Positions 12,938-25,399 of a stretch of DNA of 64,000 bases are shown piece by piece. The notes beneath the pieces are model-generated. The model did not search any database. It was given only the letters and a program-made list of their open reading frames with translations, and was not told where the DNA came from. Location of the stretch: positions 310,001 through 374,000 of the forward strand of contig VXBM01000553.1 of the NCBI GenBank assembly GCA_013400155.1, read 5' to 3'. Numbering within the stretch: position 1 is the stretch's first letter; each line of letters opens with the position of its first letter. This DNA is from Helopsaltes ochotensis (taxonomy: Eukaryota; Chordata; Aves; Passeriformes; Locustellidae). The position numbers and the translations under genes were made by a program.

Positions 12938-13369
12938 CTGCAACAGAAATCAAATTTTAAATGAGTACATGTTCTTTGATAATCCTACACATCAATGTTT
13001 TCAATAACAGCAGAACTCAAGAGTTGTAAATGTTTTATGGTAGCAAAATTGATCTGCTCATTTTTGAGGAAACAAAGCATTTTCTGAAAATTTCTAATTT
13101 TTTTTTTTAACTGAAAAAAGTAAGTGTTAAGATTTTTGTTTCTTTGGGCTTTTAATCTCTCAGACCTGCATGATCAGTCTGGCAAGTAAAAGCCAATGCA
13201 GGCCTTTAACTTGGATGCCACCACCTATAACCTTTATTTAACAGGTATTCTGGTCAAGCAGGTATTTAGCTCAAAACGCTCCAGCAGCACCTGCCACACT
13301 TTTCCTGAGAAGCAAGCCAGTTAAGAGGCTCCATGCCACTGTTCTACAACAGTTTAGATCTAGAGATAT

Positions 13370-13468
13370 GAGAAATCCTGAGTAACACGCTCCACAGGAC
13401 ACTGCTTCAGCCAGCAAGTTGGACTCTACGACCTCCCTTCCAACATTACCCATTTTCTGTGATTCTGT
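13370..13468 (+). mobile_element. CR1 3' end fragment, plus orientation
   Basis: Contains the CR1 3' terminal sequence ttggactctacgacctccct followed by tccaac and the tail ttctgtgattctgtga. The tail repeat of the NATTCTRTG type is diagnostic. The 5' limit is vague. It sits in the first large PRKD3 intron, antisense to the gene. Confidence 0.8.
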
Positions 13469-16400
13469 GAAAAGAAAAACTCAAGGACAGAAAAAAAAAT
13501 CCATACAGTAAACAGATACACTAAATAATATGCCACTTTTCCATGACACATCGTTGAAAAAAGCTTTCTCATTTTGTATTTTCCCCACTCTTCAAAATAC
13601 TGTAAAGCATGAGTAAAACTTCTTAAAATGAAAAGCTTTAAAGTAAACAGTTCATGGGGAAAAAGAGCAGGAACAGCCCCTGGAGAGGAATGAGCAGCAC
13701 TCAAGCAGCTCCTCTGACCTTTTGGTTAAAACCAGAATTCAAACTTGAGGTGGGAACACACACACAGAATAAAACAAGAAAAATGTGGGAAAAAATATGG
13801 AAAAGCTCAGAAGAAATTTTTAATTCATGAGGTAACAAGTTAGTAATTTATATGTTACACAGTCAATAAGTACTTAAACTGCATGAAGCGTGTAGTATAT
13901 TAATTGCTCTTAATTAAAATCATCAAAGATTTGTTCTACCAAATCAAAAACATCATGAAAGTATTGTATCCATTGTTCCCATTGTTTTCACACTTTCTTC
14001 CCACTCTGAGAGAAAATAACGTCCTCTTTACAGCAGCAATTTTATCTGAAATATCAAGTTGGTCTTCTCTGTTTTGATGTACACACTATGTAACATGTAC
14101 ATGACGCAACTCCATGCTCCAGAAAGCATGCTATCTACCTTGGACAGTCACTAAGACAGGCAGAATTTGTACAACTTAACCCTTGCAAAAGCAAAAGACA
14201 AATTTATACTGACACATTGGTATTTAGTCCACAGCAATAAAAACTGATTTACTGGGCCAATGCCAAAGCAGCTGGCTGCTTCCTCTGTCTCTCAACTCAC
14301 TCTCAGGTTTCCTACGTAAAATAGCAAATATCCAAGAGTTTTCTGAAAATCACATTGTTTGAATTGCCCAAAGATCATTTGTAATAGGAAAGAAAATAAA
14401 AAGCTTAAGAATTAGCTGTGCTGCCCAAATATGTGTCTCAGTATCTCTGCAAGTATGCACAGGACTTGATTTTATATTCAGAACATGCAAAGACACAGTG
14501 ACTAGTAACTCTTCCATCCAAGGGAACTGACATTTCTTCATACCTGAACCATGTCATAAACTTACCTTAAACTCTAACCCAAAATCCCACTTGACAAGAA
14601 AACAAGATATATTTACATTATTAAAATACATGCTGTGATACACTGTTAACTTCTGTTAATTGCATTATACTGCTGAAGAACTTAATTCTAACAAAAGGGA
14701 TATAAAATCAACATTACAAAAGTATATATCTGCCTGCAGATACACATGACACTTTTTAGTAACACCAATATTAATATCAGCTATATCAGCTGCCAGGAGG
14801 GACAACTCATGACTCAGGCAATCACGTGAACTATTGTCTCTTTATATTAAATTCACAGAACCACCTATGAACCACAGATTTTAAGGAAGTCTCCAAGATA
14901 TTTCACAGGTTTGAGTCTCCTTCTTTTGATCAAGATATGTCTTTCTCTTTTTTTTTTTCACTCTTTAAGACCATAACCCTGTCATGCAGCTGCCAGAACA
15001 TCCCTACACATAATCCCTCACTTCAGTAACCAGAGGTCACATAATCACCTGCCAAGCAGCACTTATTTTAATTGCTATGACAAAATATATTCTGCCTATG
15101 CATCAGTTACCCATTCTCATGTACCAATCTTGGACTTATTAAAATGTTTTAAACATACTACATTAATTTTCATTACTAAAAAGCATTAGCTGACAAAATA
15201 AAGTTACAGACGAACATCAAGTCCTCTTTGTGACAGCAAGTGTAATCATTAAAAATGAGGTATTACACACCTTAGAAAGCAGCATCAACATTAATACGAA
15301 GTTTGTAAATAACATTATAATACCTATAATTAAGATTTTGGTTTTCAAATAAATTCCAGACAAAGGCAAAATTAATTTCTATGGAGTACAAATACTGTGA
15401 AAAAAGCAAAATCATCTATTACAGATTGTTAGAACACCCTCATTTGGTTCTCTATTAATTATATTGACCTTTTAAGCTGTGTATCATGAATGTTTCTCAT
15501 ATTGTCATGATATGATTTATTGCCCTGTTCTTCCAAAAGAAATATACATACACATAAAAGAAGTGACTGTGAAAGACTGTCTGGTTTTGTAACTAACATT
15601 TAACCTCCTTAAAAGGTATTTCTTATATTTACAAACTTGAGCTTTATCAGTGACTTCTAGACTAAGATGCAGAATCACAAGCTCACGACTAACACGGAAA
15701 TAATCTATACTAATATGTAGTACAAGAATTCTCTCCCTGAACACAGACTCTGTATACAGTTTCTATAGTACGTGACAAGACTGCACCAGGACACATTTTT
15801 CCAGGCATTGTGCATGCCTGATCTCCATTTCTGAAATAGTAATTCCAAAAGCTAAAAGGATGAGAAAAGAGACAGCCTGTTCATTGGTATGGAGAGGTTC
15901 AGTTGCTAGGAGGTTTTCCTGAATCCCTAAGAGGGACCAGCAGTAACTGAGGAACCTCGCAGTAGTGCCTTTACCTGTCCTGCCTGTGATGTGCTTGTGT
16001 GCACATCCACAAAGCAACACAGAGGAAAAATGCAGGTGGGGGCAGCCCACCAGCACCCTGCCCAGGACCTCAGAGGCCCTTCACAGGAGCCATCAGGCCA
16101 CCAGAGGCCCAGCTCCACAGGCCAGGGGAGCACAGAGAAAGAAGAGCAGGAAGAACCCAAATTAAGAACTCCACAGAAAAGATACCCTGGCCTTCACAGG
16201 ACATCCTTGGACCCAGTTTCCAAACACAGTTTGATCAGGTAAGTGAACACTAGAACCCCTTTTGGCCTGAGAGGGGTTGCAGTAAAATGGCATAGTACAG
16301 ATTATAAAATGCTGGGAAATTAGGATTGCACAATACCTATGGAATGTTTTCAGAAGGAAACAAAGGAAAGGAAAGAGGTGATTCAGGCAGGAATAAACAT

Positions 16401-16559
16401 GGGGAAAAAAAATCGAGGGATAAGAAGATAAAAGAGGCTGGACACCTGTAAACAGGGGTTGGTCAAAACAATTGTCTGATCATGCCCTGTCCATCACAAG
16501 TACCACCCATCCTCTATGCCCATTAAACTCAATTTCTAGCTATTTTCCTGAATGATTTT

Positions 16560-17130
16560 CTCTCATTCTGAGCCACCTGTGTGTATTGGGGGGGGTCTGA
16601 CTGCCAGCAATCAGAGCAAGAGGACCCTGTAATGTCAGCAACTGGAGAGGTCAGAGTACGTGAAATCAAGAGCTTGAATATCCAGGTGTCAGCAACTGGA
16701 AAGACCAAGATCCAGCAGCTGCTACTGGGCAGAGTGCTTGAAGCCAGCTGCTGGAGACACCCACTTTTTTTTTGTTGCTATTTTTTTTACTGGGTGAGTG
16801 GGTATGTCTGTATGGTTTTTCTCCACTACCAGACCTCCATCCTGAACCAGAGATTGATACAGCACGGAACTGCCGGTGCTGTTTGTGTTCATGTGAGTGC
16901 TCACACACAGACACACTGTTGATCTGTTTGGATCTGTGTGTACACACGTAGATATTGTCCAACTGTATCCAAATGCTAGTGCCTATCGGGTACAAGGGAT
17001 CAGTCTTGCTGTCTGTGGCTGCACATAGGGACAGAGATGCAGCATCCTCCAAATTCCATCATACCTAATAAAACTTTTCAAGTTAGATGAACTAATCCTG
17101 ATCTTTCCTTGCACACTTTCCCCCCACCCT
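16560..17130 (+). mobile_element. Possible solo LTR or other interspersed element (unclassified)
   Basis: Sequence composition changes sharply from the surrounding AT-rich intron. The block contains two copies of tgtcagcaactgga 54 bases apart (16633 and 16687), T-rich tracts, a stop-free stretch and then an AATAAA at about 17067 followed by a C-rich run, an arrangement seen in LTR U3-R-U5 regions. I could not identify clear TG...CA ends or a target-site duplication, so the limits and class are guesses. It may extend left to about 15.9 kb. Confidence 0.35.
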
Positions 17131-17159
17131 CACAAAAAAAAATTCCCAGTTACAAAAGA

Positions 17160-17480
17160 AGAGACCCTACCGGGAAGATGCCTGCCTCCCAAGTCCCTTC
17201 CACACACTCTGGCCCAGGTTCCTCTCCTCTGCCCCCACTGCAGCCCTGTGCACCCAAGCCATGGAAGCGCTGGCTGGCCGCCCTCCCCACGGCCGGCTAT
17301 GATGAGCTGCAGGTGGCCCAGCACAGCCCTGTCTAAGGCACTTGGCCAGGCCTCGATGCAGGGAGCAATCAGCTCCAACCAAGCAGCTTGGCTCCTCACA
17401 GGCGTACGGCGCCCTGCTCTCTCTTCCGCTCCCCAGCCCATTCGGGAATACAGCATTCCTTGCTAGCACCTTGGCCAGAA
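17160..17480. promoter_or_regulatory. Small GC- and CpG-rich patch inside PRKD3 intron
   Basis: About 320 bases clearly richer in G+C and CpG (for example ctggccgccctccccacggc and ggcgtacggcgccctgc) than its surroundings. It could be an internal promoter, an enhancer or part of the adjacent element. No TATA box or known exon is visible. Confidence 0.35.
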
Positions 17481-20400
17481 GGCTATGTGCAGACTGCTGG
17501 CCAAGAATAACCTCATCGATTAACAGGGGTTTTATTTCAAGTGGTATCTTTTAACAGAATTTTTACGCCAAGCTTAAACTATGTTCAATAGTTGAACTAT
17601 ATTCAAGTTGTACACTAGCAAATTCTTCTCCCTTGTGCTGCAGCAAAGCACAGCTTTTATAGCTTTCCTTACGCTCAATTACATGGGGCTGTTAAGGAAG
17701 AACATTATCCAGTTCTTTTGAAGTGTTAAGAGCTCATAATGTAAACATGAAAACAAAACTCAAAGCAAAAATTTTTAAAGCCTGTTTTATCTTACGGGAT
17801 TATACAGCTATTACTCTCCTGCATAAAAACCTAATGTATCTGCACAGTTACTTAGAACATATAAACTGCTAATCCCAGTATTACTAAGTTTCCTAAAAGC
17901 AAAAACATGACTGTTTCCCAGTCTTAACAGTTCCAAAAGAGCATCTAGTGACAGGAAATCACTAGTGGGAAGTCTGCGTATGCACTAGACTGTGCCAAAA
18001 TTAATCTCTGGTACACCAATACCATCAACTTATATCAAGAATATATGTAATTCTTAACACTTGGGTGGCACTAGCACAAACAGCACAAGTAGTGTATTAT
18101 TGCAGTTACACTGAGGAAAAATCATTGGTGCTATGTAGCATGCTCATACTGTAAGTACTACAGCATATCTAGCTTTAACTGAGAGTGCATTACATTGTCT
18201 TTTTTTATCCAGAAGAACTCAACCAACATACAGCAGTCAGTATTGCTGAGTGAAACGCAACTGAGGCTTCTTTCTATCTTGGCAGTAACTGAAAAATCCC
18301 TTTACTTCAAGTTCCAGGAGTTACTTTACAAAATTCTGGACTAGTCGCCAAAAATTCACACTAGGGAAAAGTGTAGGCGGATATTGTTTCAAGGTCCAAT
18401 ATCTCATGACCCGTCATAATTCAAAACAAATGCTTCAAACCACTGAAAGTTAATTCCAAAGTGTAATGGTCCAAAACACCATTGGAAAGTCTCTTCGTTC
18501 ACTGAAGTCATCCATTCTATTATCCTGCATCCCTACCCAGCTATTCACTCCCACTCTTTACAATCATGTGCCAAATCACATTATCACACAGAAAATTAGC
18601 TTTAAACGTATTGCAGGAGATCCTTCCCTCACCAGCTGCCTCAGTACAGACATACTTGGACTACTGCTTGGCTAGGTTTTCCAGCATACAAACCTATCAC
18701 CATGCTGGAAATGCTAATCTGCCCCCCATGTAACACCTCTGTACCCCCAGTAACTCCTCAGCTCCCACCTTCTCACAAGCACATTCGCTTCTCATGCCTC
18801 GACTCTTACCAAGTCTCTGCGTTACTTGGCTCACATGGAGAAAACAGTTGACAAGTCAAGAAGGCAGAGTAGTAGGAGGAAAATAGATTTGAGCACATCT
18901 GAACAGAAGTGATGATTTGCATTCATTTTAGAACCTTTCAAAAACAAACACCATGAACTATTACAAGTTTCACCTGGAGAAAAACCCAGAACACTGGTTG
19001 CAGTACCGTTACTTATTTATTACACTCAAGGTGTTACTGAAAGAGTTACAGAGATCCATTTGTAATATGGATGGATTACAACATGATCCTTGTAATGCAA
19101 TGAAAATACAGAAGCTGAATCTAATCACAAAGACATAAGAAATACCCCTCTGATTTTGCTAAATGGTGCCTTTGAGTGGGTTCAGAAAAAAAAAAAAACA
19201 ACAACTAGGCAGGAAGATTAAGAAACAGATTGCACAGGTGAAGTATCAGTACTCAACCAAAAAGAATGCAATGGTTAAAGGACCATGAGAATTTCAGGGA
19301 GACATTCTAAGGTAGGGGAGCAACTGGTCTGTTTCAGAGCAAAACATAAGGAACCCATCAAAGTAAATATACAGAGAAGGAGAATGCTGAATATGACTGA
19401 AAGTGAAAATGATGCAGGACAGGTCTGTGGACCAAAAAAGACAGAGAAGTTGCAGAAACACGAAAGCAAAGGTTCATAAATTTACTGAAAAAGTTATGAC
19501 AAATCTTGCAGGTACTCATACTACACAAGTAATAGCTCAAGTAATACTAACAGTAATCAAATGCTTTTCATTTATACCTCTAACCAGAATAAAATTAGGG
19601 AAGCTAGAATACAGAATTTAGAGCATGCTGTCCAACATAATTCTCAGTTTGCAAGCAGTGGAACATCACCACACGCGAGTTTCTAGTTTTAAGTCAGTAA
19701 TCCCTTTGTTCTACTTCATGTGAGGAATGAAGAAACAGTATTCCAACACAGAACAGGATTAGGAACTTGCCTCTGTAATAGCTGATCATTGTGCAAGGAC
19801 ACACACTGTCTACCTGCTACAAGTTTTTCTGCTTCTAAACACTGTCCCTGTGTTCCAACAGCCATGTGTGTCACCTTAGGTTCCTCTTCAGATTGCCCCT
19901 GAGAACTGTATGTTTGATACTTTAATACACAGCAATCTAGATAAGGAATGAACAGAGAAGACCACAAGCAAGTATTTTTTGAAGCATCCCTATAAAGTCT
20001 AAAGTTTGGATTTTCTGAGGACTTCCATTAACCATTCCAGTACACAACAGCCCTAACACAGTGGCTCCAAAACTTTAAACTTGGAAAAAAAAAAATGAAG
20101 AAAAACACTTAAAAAGAAAAAAATCTCCTGATGTTTAGAACATCTGTAATAGAGCTAAGAGACACACCAAATATTTGCATTACTCATCTCGCTCTCCTTG
20201 CAGACACATGCCTCTTTAGTTTCAGTTCTGCTGATGCTGCTTCTAATTACCCTTCTGCAAAACCTGAACAAGCTACCCTGAACACCAGGGTCTGAAGCAG
20301 GAAACACAGAAAAGCAAGGTCCTAACCAATATTTTTGACACTTTAATTGTAGCCTCAAATACAGTTAGGCAGGTGGTTCAAGCTCCCAAGTAACTGAAGG

Positions 20401-22423
20401 AGGACTCCTCAGAGTTTTATTTTGTTCCAGATAATTGTATTCCAGAGGAATACAAGCCTGAAATGTGACTGTGAGACAAGGAAATGTCCGTTCAACTCTA
20501 GTAAAGACAACACTCAAACAAGAAGAAAAGCTATCATTATTACAAGTAAAAAAAGGTATTTCTCATAGTCATTAAGGAAATGCAACCGTAAGTAGATACT
20601 GTTAAGTACAGAACTATCACAACAAACCACACAGTACCTGCAGTCAAGACAATATACTTGAAGCAGGCTGTGGAACAGCAGAGGAAAGAGAAGCTTTAAC
20701 ACTGTTGAATCTCAACCAGCATACCCAGCAGCTTCAAAGCTTTTAACTAGAAAAAACCAGCAACCATTGGCACGACTACCAACATGAACACAGTTCACAA
20801 CTTTCACATTAGGTATGTACTAATCCCAGAACGCTTAACAGTCTTGCAACAGTCACCAAATCTAAGAGAAAAAAGTCAAGGCAGGACATACTGCTGTCAA
20901 ATAAACAGTGAAGGGAGAATATTGCTAGTTGTGCACTAGCTGCAAAACTACTTTATGAAAGATGAATCCACCACACACAAGGTAGTTTTCCTGATCAGTT
21001 TGCTGCCTGCAATATGTTTTCACTGAGCAGTCACTTTCTGGTAGAGTCAGCTGCAGAAGAGCAGAAACTGCAGCAAACCCAGACAAAAAGGAAAACTGGT
21101 CATGAAATCCTCATCAGTTTTGCAGTAGATTACGCTTAGCTTGTAAAAAGTTTGAACTATAACCAGACCTCAGGTTAAACTAAGCCTGCTGAAAAAAAAA
21201 ACAGAAAGAAAAAAGAAAAAGAAGTGTGAATGTACTTATTTTCATCTTTCTTTAAGACAGAAGACAGGAAATATGCAGATGTACAGAGAAGGAGCTGATA
21301 CAGAAAGAAAAAGCCGCCCCTAAAATGGCTGCGTAAAGGCACACCTAACATTGCATGGTACATGTAAAAAAAAAGCTGACTCAAATAACTCATCTCTTCA
21401 GAAAGGAACTAACATGATGAGTATATCCTGGAAGTTATTATGAAATTGGCTTGTTTGACAACTAGTTTGTAAAAATATGAAAGACGCAGTAAGTTATGAG
21501 ATGAGGAAAAAAGATACACAAGTATATGCAAATAACATATAATGTGCTTATGTTTTTTCAGGCTATTAGGTGAAAAGGAATTATATAATAAAACTAATCA
21601 ACAATAAACATCACAATTATCACAACAATGAAAGATATGGAGATAATTCCCTGACCTTGATGGAAAATAGCAATTATTTCTTATTTTATGAAATACTGTT
21701 AACTTCTTTCCAGGCTGCTTCCTGGGATTTAACCATCCTAACCTAAAGATAAAATTAGTATGCACAGCCAGCATGATCCTTCCTAGAGAGACAGAATTTG
21801 CAACAGGGTAGCCAAGACACAATGGAAAAGTGTGCAAAGGTTCTTCCATGTCTCATCAACCCTCTCCCAACAGAAATTATATTGATATATAAGAGTAACA
21901 TATGTATTCATTATGCAGAAAAACAATACTAGGACATTATTAGTTGTTTGGTGGGATCTTTAATTATTAACTAGAAACAAAAAGAACATCTAGTGTCAAG
22001 TCTGTTGCCCTGCAACACATGTCTGTAGCCACAACCGGTACTGTCACTGTGGCTGGCTATACAGATCCAAGAATATTCTTCAACAATAGTAAGCATAAGC
22101 TACTAAAAAACTAACGTATCATCGAAAATTGCTGAAAGGAAAAAACTGTCCATTTTGTGAAAAGTCATTCTTGCAGAAAATTTAGAACTACATCTTCTTT
22201 TACTAGATTTCACAAGCAAGAAAGTAAGAGGAGGGTTTACTCCTTTTGAATTAAAAGCTTCTCCCTTGAGACTTACCCAAATCACTTTCCACATAATTGC
22301 AAATACCTAACATATATCTTTGCCACCCTAGCAAACTCTTGGCATATCTCAGTTGCTATTACTGCACAGCCTGCTAGCAAACAACTGTTGCCATCAGCAG
22401 AACATGGTAGCATTATACCATAC

Positions 22424-22714
22424 CTTCTGGTAAACTATTGAGCACACGAGGTCTTTAACAGCAGAGAGGGACAGGTCCTGAGCTTCAATGGTGACAGTCT
22501 CTCGAGTGAGACCAATCTGCAGAAGGAAGGAGATCCCATGCATAGAGCCTCGGGAGTTGGTGAGGCTCTGGGTACTGAAACTGCCATTGGAGAGTCGGCT
22601 GGAGAGCCCCGACTGGGGACTTGAAGACAAAGTTGGGGTCTGTGGTGCAGCAGCATGACACGTAGGTGGGGAGAACTTCTGTAAGGATGGGGGAGAAGAG
22701 TCGTTTGCTGACAT
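22424..22714 (-). CDS. PRKD3: PRKD3 coding exon 1 (residues 1-97)
   Basis: Starts at the ATG at 22714-22712, opening MSANDSSPPSLQK; human PRKD3 also opens MSAN and is Ser/Pro-rich here. It ends VCSIVYQK with AAG followed by a gtatgg donor (phase 0). The stretch SFLLQIGLTRE is the start of the conserved PKD N-terminal fold. Upstream sequence to about 22780 is likely 5' UTR of the same exon; a possible acceptor (ccttgttttcatttcaaaccaag) ends at 22781, but this boundary is uncertain. Confidence 0.92.
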
Positions 22715-25357
22715 CTGACTTGCTTTACTCTGCCGAGATCTCCCTAGTAGTCAAACTCTACGTAAAACACGTTGTCAGTTCTTGGTTTGAAATGAAAACA
22801 AGGATAATGTAAGTTTCCCTTTCTTAGTTCAGTAAAATGCTCCTGACCAGTAAAACTTAAACTTCCCTTTCATTCGGTGCAAGTCAAAGAGTAAAATAAT
22901 TACAGCTGCAAGTTACTTTAAATTAAAGGTTCTCTTTCTGCAGTTACAATCAGCTGATCAAAAGCAGATTGCCTGTCCTTTAGCACCACATCCAGACACA
23001 GAGGCTTACATAAAGGCCTCACAGAAACACATCAGCTCTGCTGTTTTATACTTGTCCTTCATTTTTATTAAAAAAACAAAAGCTGGAGAAACAGTTGGAA
23101 ATAGATGTTGGTAATTCATTAAAAGTATCCTTGTTCACCTAATCACACAGATCGTATCTTAAATGAAGACTCATCTTCACACAGATAGCCTTTTACAATG
23201 AAAAAAAGCGTATCTGTGAGCAACAACAGAAGTCCACGTATACGACGAATGTATTCCTCCTTCAGAAAGTCTTCTCTGAATTCACAGGACACGGCGAACT
23301 TGAAGATCAGCGAAGATATCCAATTTCATTTTTATAAAATATTTTAGCTCATGAAATGGAGGAGCAGAATGTCTGAAGACACAATCACATTAAATGTAAT
23401 CTCTAACATCACCCAGATAATCTCCAGCATTTTGAAACGTTGTACTCTGCCTGTAGGGGAAAAGATAAAGTTGTTATTTCACATGAAATGCATAAAGTTG
23501 CATGCCCATGTCATAACCACTCTACTGTTACACAGCAGGATAACAGCTCCTTTTACTCAAATGACTCACATTAGAAGCATTTTGAACTTGTAAGTTAAAC
23601 TTAATGCTTTCCCACTGTATGATATACAAGAAAAATCAGATCTAGCACTGACCAATATGTTACTACAACTTCTAATTAAAGACAGCTTAGCAGAGCAAAG
23701 CACTTAGACTTAAGAGGAAAACAACAAAAAAGGTAGGGGGAGGGAGCGGTAGAACACTGCTCTGCTCTGTAAATCTGTATTGAGAAGCTGGTGGGTAGGG
23801 ACAGAAATTTATTAAATGCATAGAAATGTCAAAATAAATACAAGATAAAAACTCAAACTCTGTGCGGCAGCATGTACTCAGGGTATCATTTTAATACTGT
23901 TATTCAAGAAAACTGAAGAATGACTTGCACAAACTCTAACCATAGGAAGATATGCAGAGCATACAATTGAGCATCGGTTGGTTCCTTTGGAAAAAAAATC
24001 AAATCATTTAATAATACTCACACATCTGATTAAAAATCAAGTCTGCCATAACCTTTGAAAATAAATAATTTCATGAGCATGGGCTTGAGATACTTGTTAC
24101 AAGATGCTATGCTACCTGATTCAATATTTCAAGCATTTCAGGAGCAGCTGAAATGTTTGAAAAGAGTAATTTCAGGATTCCCCAAGCAACTTCTTCGGCT
24201 GGAAAAGTTTTCCATGGATGCAAAAGTGGTCCAAATACACAGATATTACATATTGCTAACAGTTTTTAAGGAGAATTGATCCATACCAAAATCAGTAAGC
24301 TCACATATTTTTTCCTTCCTGTATGTAAAAAAAAAAAAAAAAAAAAAAAATCTCAGAAACTGTACTACTCTTGCAATGAAATTTCAGAAGAGAAATGCCA
24401 CATCTTAGTGCACACAGTAGAAACTGTTCTTCCCAGAAATAAGGCCGAGAATTGCTAAAACAATCCATTTAACACACTATGCATTCCGGGTATTTACCAG
24501 TGTAATAGCTCAAAACTACCACCGACTGCCCACTGTCATTTTATTCTGAAAGGTAGATAAGGAAAGAGAGATAAACAATTTGCAGTACTGTAAGGAAAAC
24601 AAACTCTTGGCACTGTGATAAAAATTCCTAAAGGGGACTCTGGCAGAGAGAACAAATTGATACTTTCTGGATTTTCAGCACAAACTCTTGTCTTCAGATA
24701 CAGAAGACTCGTTGGACATTTAGCAAGGACACCTGAAAAGAAACTTCTGCCTTAAAGAACACGCCAAACACGATACAGATGAAAGCAATAAATAGGAAGA
24801 GTAAGGACAGCAACAGTAACATTTAAAGACTTTCTCAACAAAGCAGCTTCACAGTGCCTTCAAGTTTGCTTGAAGATGACTCGCTCTTGCTTTCTACATG
24901 CTGCTTTCCTCTCCCGCACCTCTCACAGATACCAGAGACAGCAAATACGAAGCCTTAGGGCTGGATTTGAATTACAAAAAACAATGCCTAACCAACATAA
25001 TAGAGAACAGAAAAGCCTTATGATGTGAAAGAATTAATGAGTCTGCTAGGCAAGTTTAATTTAGACAGTGAAAACACCCTGTGAAAGCTCACCTACAACT
25101 GCCTAATTAGAACGTTAATTATATTTATCAAAAGCACGATGTATTTGCATTGACGAAGCCTTTTGATACCATGTGTATTTGCATGCAAGCCTTTGAAGAA
25201 GTTTATTTTTGTTACTCTGTAGGAAAGAATGGATCTTTCTAAGAAAGGAAAGCCATAGAAACTGCTCTCTTTGTATTGAGGATAGAGTTCTTCCGAACAT
25301 CAAATCAAATAAGCGTACGGTGAAATTGACATGCAGTCTACAATCCTGCATTTTTAT
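22715..25357. other. PRKD3 5' UTR and first intron
   Basis: Sequence between the first coding exon and the CpG island. The first about 66 bases upstream of the ATG are probably 5' UTR. The rest is AT-rich intron with an uninterrupted A24 tract at 24327-24350 and no recognised repeat. Confidence 0.6.
24327..24350. repeat. A24 homopolymer
   Basis: Uninterrupted run of 24 A residues. No poly(A)-tailed retrosequence is recognisable upstream. Confidence 0.9.
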
Positions 25358-25399
25358 TTATGCAAAGAAAACCCTACACCTGAAAAAGCAGAGAGGAAC

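Larger units (their letters stand above)
12938..22423. other. PRKD3 intron between coding exons 1 and 2 (9.5 kb)
   Basis: Longest intron of the gene in this window. It holds a CR1 tail near 13.4 kb and an unusual GC-richer block at about 15.9-17.5 kb (probable LTR-like element plus a small CpG-rich patch). The rest is AT-rich DNA with no exon I can recognise. Confidence 0.75.

Noticed and set aside
15927..16253. Overlapping frames on both strands around 16 kb
   Set aside because: Several overlapping frames of similar length with Gln/Pro/Gly bias are the mark of composition; better explained by the repeat-like block.
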